Part shown: positions 29,763 through 35,936 of the stretch, in pieces
How positions within the stretch are numbered: the stretch's first letter is position 1
Layout: the number at the start of each line of letters is the position of its first letter
DNA from: Clostridiales bacterium
GTDB lineage: Bacteria > Bacillota > Clostridia > Lachnospirales > Lachnospiraceae
Assembly (NCBI GenBank): GCA_018365455.1
Contig: JAGZJZ010000061.1
Coordinates: 1-35,936 of the forward strand
DNA: 35,936 nt
Reading direction: 5' to 3'
The notes under the pieces: model-generated
Seen by the model: the letters and a program-made list of their open reading frames with translations, nothing else
Told to the model about the DNA's origin: nothing
Database searches by the model: none
Program-made: the position numbers and the translations under genes

Positions 29763-30916
29763 TGTCTGGAATACTTCCTTAGCACAGGCACAATCTTCTT
29801 CAACTCTTCCAGACAATATGCAATTTCTTCCTCCGTAGTAAAATGGCTGAAGCTAAACCGCACCGTTGTTTCTAACAGATCTTTTTCCAGACCGATTTCT
29901 TTTAATACGGTACTGATCGGCAGCTTCTTATTGGATGAACATGCAGAACCGGACGATACATAGATTTCCTTTTCCTCCAGCGCATGAAGCAGCACCTCGC
30001 TTCGGATTCCCTGGAAGCTTACGCTTACAATCTGGGGAGCGCCAAGTACACCATCCGGACTGTTGATCACGGTATCCGGTATTTCGCTGACTCCATTGGC
30101 AAACAACTCTTTGATCCGGTATAAATGGCTGATCTTTTCTTCAAAGCCTGTATACGCCTCTTTTGCAGCCATACCAAGTCCGGCAATCCCGGGTACATTA
30201 TCCGTACCGGAACGCATTCCTTTTTGCTGTCCCCCTCCCAGAATCAGGGGTTTTATCTTCACTTTTTCATTTACATATAAAAAGCCCACGCCTTTTGGTC
30301 CATGGATTTTATGGGCACTTACCGACAGCATGTCAATTCCCATCTTTTTGGGGAGGATGCGGTACTTCCCATATGCCTGGATGGCGTCCACATGAAAAAG
30401 TATGCCGGGCTTCTTCTTTTTAATCAAAGCGGCTATTTCTTCTAATGGCTGAACCGCTCCTACCTCATTGTTAACATACATGGCGGAAATCAGGATGGTT
30501 TCATCACAGATGGCATTTTCAAGCGCAGCCAAATCTGCTTTCCCGTCTCTGCCTACGGGAATGTAACTTACCCGAAAGCCCTGTTCCGCCAGATACTGCA
30601 TGGGCTGAATCACTGCCGGATGCTCAATCGCCGTAGTAATTACATGCATTCCGGCTCGTTTATTCGCCATTGCTGCTCCAATAATTGCCCAGTTATTGGC
30701 TTCTGTTCCTCCGGATGTAAAGAAAATCTCTTTTTCATTTACCTTCATTGTTTTCGCAATAGCTTCCCGGCTATCTTTTAAATACTGCTCGGCTTTTACT
30801 CCCCGCAGATGCTTGGATGACGGATTTCCATAATCCTCCATCATGGTTTTAACCACAATGTCTTTTACACTTTCCAGGCATCTGGTGGTAGCCGAATTAT
30901 CTAAATATGCTTCCAT
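29759..30916 (-). CDS. Cysteine desulfurase (NifS/IscS-like), partner of ThiI
   Basis: 385 aa PLP enzyme from the ATG at 30916 (MEAYLDNSATT), 6 nt after AGGAGG; the frame also opens at 30931 without a site. It takes sulfur from L-cysteine to form a persulfide. PLP lysine is Lys203 in SVSAHKIHGPKG. The catalytic cysteine is Cys326 in SSGSACSSNKK, a long mobile loop typical of the IscS-like group. Directly upstream of thiI, so it probably supplies 4-thiouridine synthesis (NifZ/YrvO-type). The stop codon TAG is supplied by a repeat end, so the C terminus may be shifted against relatives. Confidence 0.93.
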   Translation of the reverse strand: MEAYLDNSATTRCLESVKDIVVKTMMEDYGNPSSKHLRGVKAEQYLKDSREAIAKTMKVNEKEIFFTSGGTEANNWAIIGAAMANKRAGMHVITTAIEHPAVIQPMQYLAEQGFRVSYIPVGRDGKADLAALENAICDETILISAMYVNNEVGAVQPLEEIAALIKKKKPGILFHVDAIQAYGKYRILPKKMGIDMLSVSAHKIHGPKGVGFLYVNEKVKIKPLILGGGQQKGMRSGTDNVPGIAGLGMAAKEAYTGFEEKISHLYRIKELFANGVSEIPDTVINSPDGVLGAPQIVSVSFQGIRSEVLLHALEEKEIYVSSGSACSSNKKLPISTVLKEIGLEKDLLETTVRFSFSHFTTEEEIAYCLEELKKIVPVLRKYSRH

Positions 30917-30930
30917 ATATACCTCCTGCA

Positions 30931-30991
30931 TACCGCAGACAGATCTGCGGTACTAGTGCCGCTCGGCGCAAATACGCCGGGCAGCACTAGT
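30931..30991. repeat. Two hairpins back to back between rsmE and the cysteine desulfurase
   Basis: TACCGCAGA-caga-TCTGCGGTA (30931-30952) is a perfect 9-bp stem. Sharing one base, ACTAGTGCCGCTCGGCG pairs with CGCCGGGCAGCACTAGT (30952-30991; 15 of 17 pairs) around CAAATA. The rsmE stop TAG lies in the outer arm. No T-run follows, so it is not a standard terminator. Confidence 0.75.
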
Positions 30992-31727
30992 CCTCCAGCG
31001 TAAACATCAGTATTGACAAAACTGTCATACCGGCTGTTTCCGTTCTTAAAATTCGTTTTCCAAGCGTAATAGGCACCGCTCCTGCCTCTCTTGCAGCCTC
31101 TACTTCTGCTTCATCAAATCCACCTTCCGGACCGATAAAGATTCCTATAGACTGACCCTTTTGAATATTGCCAATGACCGCTTTTGTCTTTTCCATTCCG
31201 GATGCCAGTTCATAGGGGATCAGTTTGATATCCAGTTCTTCTGCATAGCTGACAGCCTCTTTAAACCCCATCACCTTTGTCACAGCCGGAACTACGGTTC
31301 GTTTTGACTGCTTTGCGGCGCTTGTGGAAATGCTGTTCCAACGCTTTCTCTTCGCTTCTTCTTTTTTGGCATCCAGCTTTACAACAGCCCGCCTGGTTGC
31401 CACCGGGATAATTTCATACACCCCAAGTTCCACTGCTTTCTGTATGATAAGTTCCATTTTATCATTCTTAGGCAACCCCTGAAAAAGATAGATTTTAGAA
31501 GAGAGTTCCATGCCGGCTTCTTCCACCCACATAATCTTTGTCCGGACTTCATTGATGTCAAATCCTGTAATTTCACACCGGTATTCCTTATTGTCCTGTC
31601 CGCTGCTGATACTGACCTGTTCTCCGGTATTCATCCGGAGTACATTTTTGATATGATTAACATCCTCACCTGTTATAACAATTTCTTTTTCTCCAATCAG
31701 ATCGGGAGACACAAAAAAATGATACAT
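30987..31727 (-). CDS. rsmE: 16S rRNA (uracil1498-N3)-methyltransferase RsmE
   Basis: 246 aa from the ATG at 31727 (MYHFFVSPDLIGEKEIVI), after AGGTGGATTC; the frame is open 34 codons further upstream into prmA but without family similarity. SPOUT-class knot enzyme acting on the small ribosomal subunit. An N-terminal PUA-like domain (GEDVNHIKNVLRMNTGEQVSI) precedes the knot, seen as IGIFIGPEGGFDEAEVEAA and LGKRILRTETAGMTVLSI. It lies 8 bp after prmA, a common pairing. The stop codon falls in a long hairpin. Confidence 0.96.
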   Translation of the reverse strand: MYHFFVSPDLIGEKEIVITGEDVNHIKNVLRMNTGEQVSISSGQDNKEYRCEITGFDINEVRTKIMWVEEAGMELSSKIYLFQGLPKNDKMELIIQKAVELGVYEIIPVATRRAVVKLDAKKEEAKRKRWNSISTSAAKQSKRTVVPAVTKVMGFKEAVSYAEELDIKLIPYELASGMEKTKAVIGNIQKGQSIGIFIGPEGGFDEAEVEAAREAGAVPITLGKRILRTETAGMTVLSILMFTLED

Positions 31728-31735
31728 GAATCCAC

Positions 31736-32689
31736 CTAGTTCTTTCTTGCTGTTACGGATACCCACTCGCCCTGGTGTGTCACTTCTACGATTTCCAGAC
31801 CTGCTGCCTTGACTGCTTCTACCACACAATCCTCTTTTTCATCTATGATGCCGGATGTGATATATATGCCGCCCTTCTTCATCTGGTTTATGATAACCGG
31901 CGTCAGAGGAACCAGCACATCTGCCAGAATGTTCGCTGCCACAATGTCATATTTTTCATATCCCACCTGATCCTGGATCTTCTTATCATCGATAATGTTT
32001 CCGATCATTACATCCATCTTTTCCGGTGCAATTTCATTGACTTCCAGGTTTTCTTTGGTGGCACTGATCGCACACGGATCCAGATCCGTTCCCACTGCAT
32101 GTCTGGCGCCAAGCTTTATGGCAACAATGGACAGAATTCCGCTGCCGGTTCCCACATCCAGGATTTCTGTATCCGCATTTACATATTTTTTTAATTGCCG
32201 CATACACAGCTGTGTAGTTTCATGCATACCGGTTCCGAATGCCGTTCCCGGATCGATATGGATAATCATTTTATTTTCATCGCCTTCCTTTACTTCTTCC
32301 CAGGAAGGTATGATGAGAATATCATCCACATAGAACTGATGGAAATACTGTTTCCAGTTGTTGATCCAGTCCTTATCTTCTGTCTGGCTCTCCACAATGG
32401 TTCCTTCTCCGATATCCATAAAGGTACGAAGTTCTTCTAATTCCCTGCGGACATTCTTTAACATCTCTTCCTTATCCACATCTTCTTCCAGATAAAAGCT
32501 TAAAAAAGCGATCCCGTCATCCTCCGGTCCGTCGGGAAGGATATCCACGAACATCTGCTGTTTGTCGGATTCCGTAAGGGGTACTTTGTCTTCAATTTCT
32601 ACCCCTTCCACACCAGCGTCAGCCAAAGCAGATATGACAATATCTTCTGCTTCTGTCAGGGTTTTTAACGTAAATTTATTCCATTTCAT
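31736..32689 (-). CDS. prmA: Ribosomal protein L11 methyltransferase PrmA
   Basis: 317 aa, family length. It trimethylates lysines and the N terminus of ribosomal protein L11. The N-terminal L11-binding domain carries the acidic segment DILPDGPEDDGIAFLSFYLEED. The SAM domain shows IDPGTAFGTGMHETTQLC, LDVGTGSGILSIVAIKLGA, GTDLDPCAI and VAANILADVLVPL. The ATG has GAGGT 10-11 nt upstream. First of prmA-rsmE-desulfurase-thiI. Confidence 0.97.
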   Translation of the reverse strand: MKWNKFTLKTLTEAEDIVISALADAGVEGVEIEDKVPLTESDKQQMFVDILPDGPEDDGIAFLSFYLEEDVDKEEMLKNVRRELEELRTFMDIGEGTIVESQTEDKDWINNWKQYFHQFYVDDILIIPSWEEVKEGDENKMIIHIDPGTAFGTGMHETTQLCMRQLKKYVNADTEILDVGTGSGILSIVAIKLGARHAVGTDLDPCAISATKENLEVNEIAPEKMDVMIGNIIDDKKIQDQVGYEKYDIVAANILADVLVPLTPVIINQMKKGGIYITSGIIDEKEDCVVEAVKAAGLEIVEVTHQGEWVSVTARKN

Positions 32690-32759
32690 CTCTATAGATA
32701 CCTCATTCTTTATTTTTACATTTTGGGACAGAAAATCCCACTATCTTTTAATATAGCAT

Positions 32760-32820
32760 AAAAAAATAAGGAATGCCAGAATTTTATCCGGATAAGGGGG
32801 ACAAAATTCTGGTATTCCTT
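32760..32820 (-). terminator. Terminator of the kinase-regulator-lipoprotein operon
   Basis: AAGGAATGCCAGAATTTT pairs with AAAATTCTGGTATTCCTT (18 bp, one G-U pair) around a 16-nt loop. On the minus strand TTATTTTTTTATG follows. The stem begins at the stop codon of the lipoprotein gene. Confidence 0.9.
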
Positions 32821-34007
32821 CATTCCCCTGCTTTTTGTTTTTCTAAAATAGTATCTACCAGAACCTCCGACAATTTTTCTGACACTGCAGACCACTGTAC
32901 ATAATTGTCCATGCTGATACTGTTCTCCAGCTCTTCTTCAAATACCTTATACTTTGAATCTTTCTCCGCCTGTTTTCTCGCAAGTTCTTTTTTGGGCGCC
33001 AGACCAAACTGGGGTCCGCAGATCTGCTCCATCACCTGATCATCCAGATAAAAGTCTAAAAATGCCAGCGCTGCGCTTTTATTCTTTCCTTTCAGTATTC
33101 CCAGATTTTCACCGCCTGCCATGGGATTGCCGCCTCCGCCTGTGGGTAATTTTATAACGCCTGTGGAAATATTGCTCTTTTCCAAAAGGGGAAGTACATC
33201 CATACTGTTTTCCATCATGGCGATTTCACCAGCCAGAAAGCTGCGTGCCACATCGTTGTTAGACCAGTTGATGCATTCTTTTGGCATAGAGCCGGATTGT
33301 ACCAGTTCCCGGATGACGCCAAAGAAATTTTCGGTTTCGTCACATTCCAGTACATTTTCACTGTCACCGGCTGAAATAACCCAGGGCAGAACCGAAGAGG
33401 CGGACTGGCTTCCGCTGGCTGCCGGCATTCCAAAACCATAAGTTTCTCCCTCAGACAGCACCTTTGCCGCCAGAACGAATTCATGGAGATTTTCCGGTGC
33501 CTCGATACCTGCTTTTTCCAGTTTCTCTTTGTTATAAAACAATGCAGCAGTACTGCAGCAAAAAGGCATTCCATAATAACAATCCTGGCTTTTAACAGAT
33601 CCAAGGGCGCACGCAAAGTACTCCTCCTCTTTTTGGGAATACCGGACATAGGAAGTGATATCTTCTAACAGCCCTTTTCTGATGTACGCCTGCATGTTGG
33701 ACTGGTCTGCAATGATCAGATCCGGCATTTCCTTTTCCGTCAGGGCAAGGGCAAGCTTTTTGTTAAACTCAATCACAGGACCATGATATTCCCAGGTCAT
33801 CCGGTAACGCCCCTGGGAGGTGTTAAAATCATGGATAAGGCGGTCCAGGCTTTCCTGCTGCTCCTTCGTTTCATAATAGGACCACAAAACAAGGGTTTCT
33901 TTCCCATCCTCCCTTGCAGCTGTGTCCGCTATGGTACTATTCTCGCTGCTGCACCCCCACAACATGCCTGCCAGGCACAGTCCTGCAATGCTAATGCTGC
34001 ATTTCAC
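32820..34007 (-). CDS. Extracellular solute-binding lipoprotein (SBP_bac_1), linked to a two-component system
   Basis: 395 aa from GTG 34007, 6 nt after CGGGAG. The frame is open to 34097, but then it would overlap the regulator by 107 bp and lose the signal peptide. From the GTG it reads MKCSISIAGLCLAGMLWGC, a lipoprotein signal with Cys19 as lipid anchor (Trp at -2 is unusual). The rest is a sugar-type family 1 binding protein: TLVLWSYYETKEQQESLDRL, MPDLIIADQSNMQAYI, FLAGEIAMMENSMDVLPLL, GGENLGILKGKNKSAALAFLDFYL. No permease gene lies downstream, so it may serve as the sensing arm of the YesMN-type system rather than transport; genes beyond the window could change this. Confidence 0.88.
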   Translation of the reverse strand: MKCSISIAGLCLAGMLWGCSSENSTIADTAAREDGKETLVLWSYYETKEQQESLDRLIHDFNTSQGRYRMTWEYHGPVIEFNKKLALALTEKEMPDLIIADQSNMQAYIRKGLLEDITSYVRYSQKEEEYFACALGSVKSQDCYYGMPFCCSTAALFYNKEKLEKAGIEAPENLHEFVLAAKVLSEGETYGFGMPAASGSQSASSVLPWVISAGDSENVLECDETENFFGVIRELVQSGSMPKECINWSNNDVARSFLAGEIAMMENSMDVLPLLEKSNISTGVIKLPTGGGGNPMAGGENLGILKGKNKSAALAFLDFYLDDQVMEQICGPQFGLAPKKELARKQAEKDSKYKVFEEELENSISMDNYVQWSAVSEKLSEVLVDTILEKQKAGE

Positions 34008-35496
34008 GATAATCTCCCGGTGATATTCCTTCTTCTTCTTTAAATACCTTAATAAAATATTTCGCATCGCTGTATCCCACCTCCTGTGCCACCTCATAGA
34101 TTTTCTTATCTGTTCCGGTCAGAAGACGTTTGGCATGGTCTATACGGAATTTCTTTAAAAATACGGTGAAATTTTCTTTTACCTCCCGGTTAAACAGCGT
34201 ACTTAAATATTCCGGCGTCAGTCCCATCTGCACCGCAACCTCGTCTAAAACTATTTTTTCCCGGTAGTGTTCCTGTATATAGTTAAGGACTTTCACAATT
34301 ATATAGTTGCTGATATCCTGCCTTCTTGCTTTGCCCTGTACCAGGACCTCCCGGATCCTGCCAAAATTCTGTTTCATTTCTTCCCAGGTTAGGATCTGAT
34401 TTAAGGTATGCTCCAGATGATAGCTCTGAAGCTTCTGAAAACGCTTTTTATCCAGATCCTGCAGCAGACCGGACACCATAAAATAACACCGGATCATGGA
34501 TTGGCGGACCTCCTCTTTTCGAAAGGAATGCTCCTGGAGATATTCTGTGAACCGGTCTAAATTCTTACCTGCTTCTTCCATTTGTTCCTGACAGATATCC
34601 GACTTTATTTTACTGAGAATCTTAACCGGAGTTTTAAACGTTTCCCATTTGCAGTTCTTTACGTACTCCACATCGTACCATCCCGGAAAACCGCAAGCCG
34701 TAACCCCATAGTCCAGATAACCCTTTAACGCTTCTGCACACCGGCTGATCTCTCCGCTGTCCGAAAACTGAACGCACGCCCACAGCGGATGTCTGCCTTT
34801 CCCCTGGTATTCCCGCACCAATTTCCGGTAAATCTCTTCCTGGTATTCTTCTAAATGTTCAAACCCTCCCGCCAGTACATAGAAAATCCTGCTGTTCCCC
34901 TGATAGCAGCCGGAAATATGTAAGTTTAAAGCGTTTACTTTACTGTATTGAAAAAATTCCTGCACCCGGTCCTCATATTCTTTTGACATACTTCCCAAAT
35001 AACCGGCAGCCATCAGGAACTTCATATTTTTCTCAAACCCGAAGATTTCCATCAGATCCGGTTCGGGACTTCCCTCAATAATATCCCGCAGACAGCTCTC
35101 CGGGGTTCCTTTTAATGCCAGCAATTCCTGTTCCATCTTTTCTTCTATTTTGCATAAGGCACGCTGTATGTCAGAGGACGTCAAAGGCTTCAGCAAATAT
35201 TCGTCTACGCCGTAGGTAATGGCTTTCTTCGCATATTCAAATTCTGAATATCCGCTTAAAACGATGATATGGCAGGTCAAATTCTTCTTTCTCAGTTCCC
35301 GGATCATCTCCAGTCCGTCCAGGACAGGCATGCGGATATCCGTTATCACAAGATCCGGCCGGAGCTTTATAATTTTCTCCAGGCCGTCATTTCCATTTGC
35401 GGCTTCCGCTGCCACGGTATGCTGGGTGTGGCTGGCGATCATGGCCGCCATTCCCTCCCGCACTTTCTTCTCATCTTCTACAATTACAATCCTCAT
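33991..35496 (-). CDS. YesN-type response regulator with AraC DNA-binding domain
   Basis: 501 aa. Receiver domain at residues 1-120 with acidic pocket EDE (7-9), phospho-acceptor Asp53 (LVITDIRMPVLDG) and Lys103 (YLLKPL). A long middle region of unassigned fold (about 125-390) follows, then two AraC-type helix-turn-helix motifs at the C terminus (LDEVAVQMGLTPEYLSTLFNREV and IYEVAQEVGYSDAKYFIKVFKEEEG). It would activate or repress sugar-uptake genes after phosphorylation by the YesM-type kinase, whose gene overlaps by 4 bp (ATGA). Its end overlaps the lipoprotein gene by 17 bp. The ATG follows GAGGTAGAGAC. Confidence 0.95.
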   Translation of the reverse strand: MRIVIVEDEKKVREGMAAMIASHTQHTVAAEAANGNDGLEKIIKLRPDLVITDIRMPVLDGLEMIRELRKKNLTCHIIVLSGYSEFEYAKKAITYGVDEYLLKPLTSSDIQRALCKIEEKMEQELLALKGTPESCLRDIIEGSPEPDLMEIFGFEKNMKFLMAAGYLGSMSKEYEDRVQEFFQYSKVNALNLHISGCYQGNSRIFYVLAGGFEHLEEYQEEIYRKLVREYQGKGRHPLWACVQFSDSGEISRCAEALKGYLDYGVTACGFPGWYDVEYVKNCKWETFKTPVKILSKIKSDICQEQMEEAGKNLDRFTEYLQEHSFRKEEVRQSMIRCYFMVSGLLQDLDKKRFQKLQSYHLEHTLNQILTWEEMKQNFGRIREVLVQGKARRQDISNYIIVKVLNYIQEHYREKIVLDEVAVQMGLTPEYLSTLFNREVKENFTVFLKKFRIDHAKRLLTGTDKKIYEVAQEVGYSDAKYFIKVFKEEEGISPGDYREMQH

Positions 35497-35936
35497 GTCT
35501 CTACCTCTATTCTATTCGCCGGAAAGCGCAGGGTAATAATGGTGCCGATATCCGGTATGCTGATTACATTCCAGTCGGCAGCTTTTCCGTAATACATCTC
35601 GATCCTGGAAAACACATTGTTTAAACCGATCTTTTCCGGATCCTCCTCCACTGCCGCAGTACGGTCATTATACTTATCCACCAATTCCTGATCAAGCCCG
35701 TTTCCATTATCTTCTATAATGACACAAATGTGCTTTCCCTCTTCTGTCAGCGAGATGTCCACCCGCAGCATGCCCCCCTCCTCGATCCCTTTAAACCCAT
35801 GGATCAGGGCATTTTCCATAAACGGCTGTATCAGCAGTTTCTTGATTTTGTACCCTTTACACACTTCCTGTACCGTCAGCTGAAACTCAAATGCATGGTC
35901 AAACCGCATCTGCTGAAGGCTGATGTATTTCTCAAT
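35493..35936 (-). CDS. YesM-type sensor histidine kinase, C-terminal part (cut by window edge)
   Basis: Only the last 147 codons are in the window; the frame stays open to the edge at 35936. The fragment starts IEKYISLQQMRFDHAFEF, the stretch that follows the phospho-histidine helix in His_kinase (YesM) proteins. The ATPase N box reads LIQPFMENALIHGF, the G1 box IIEDNGNGLD, the G2 region IGLNNVFSRIEMYYG. Membrane and sensor domains lie outside. It pairs with the YesN-type regulator, overlapping by 4 bp. Partial at the 5' end. Confidence 0.93.
   Translation of the reverse strand: MEKYISLQQMRFDHAFEFQLTVQEVCKGYKIKKLLIQPFMENALIHGFKGIEEGGMLRVDISLTEEGKHICVIIEDNGNGLDQELVDKYNDRTAAVEEDPEKIGLNNVFSRIEMYYGKAADWNVISIPDIGTIITLRFPANRIEVET

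Overview
The window looks like chromosomal core sequence of a spore-forming, low-GC Clostridia, most probably a Lachnospiraceae (Blautia/Dorea/Mediterraneibacter-like; species not decided). Reasons: strong AGGAGG ribosome binding sites; HrcA/CIRCE-controlled groESL; codY, sigK, rnj and ireB-ruvX-DUF1292; DUF4489 proteins; a YesM/YesN-type two-component system. All genes but one (an HPr-like gene) read on the minus strand, so transcription runs from high to low coordinates.

Layout from high to low coordinates. 35936-32820: YesM-type kinase (cut by the window edge), YesN-type regulator and a solute-binding lipoprotein, with overlapping genes and a strong terminator. 32689-28482: prmA, rsmE, a cysteine desulfurase and thiI (ribosome and tRNA modification, sulfur transfer). 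28067-28297 (+): a small HPr-like protein without the phosphorylatable histidine. 27863-19834: mtaB, ireB, ruvX, DUF1292, a 330-bp degenerate tandem-repeat array, rnj, ylbF-like, a stub of MltG, trmR, trhP and sigK; this resembles the Bacillus yrzL-yrrK-yrzB-yrrL-yrrM-yrrN block with RNase J and YlbF inserted. 19702-19118: Sfp-type phosphopantetheinyl transferase. 18938-13241: comM, dprA, topA, codY. 13005-10616: an accessory patch with two DUF4489 proteins (one with a Cys-Asp tract, one with an Asn-Gln-Ser tract) and a two-helix membrane protein. 10200-8262: groES, groEL. 8131-6865: two membrane proteins of unknown role. 6540-3289: amidase, yjbQ, HD hydrolase and HEAT/methyltransferase operon. 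3068-393: pepF and a nitroreductase. 128-56: tRNA-Gly(GCC) with its own promoter and terminator.

Main observations. (1) codY carries an in-frame TAA at codon 82 of 261, while its promoter keeps a near-perfect CodY box, so the global nutrient regulator seems broken in this strain unless the base is a sequencing error. (2) An array of about eight degenerate 36-39 bp repeats fills the gap before rnj. (3) A family of short elements with terminal inverted repeats (TTAGAGCGTGTTTGAAAAAT) occurs at five places; twice its end supplies the stop codon of the upstream gene. (4) Several long palindromes lie in intergenic gaps, including a 39-bp one before a DUF4489 gene and a pair of related 18-bp operator-like palindromes before the amidase operon. 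I see no prophage, CRISPR array, intact transposase gene or antibiotic-resistance gene.
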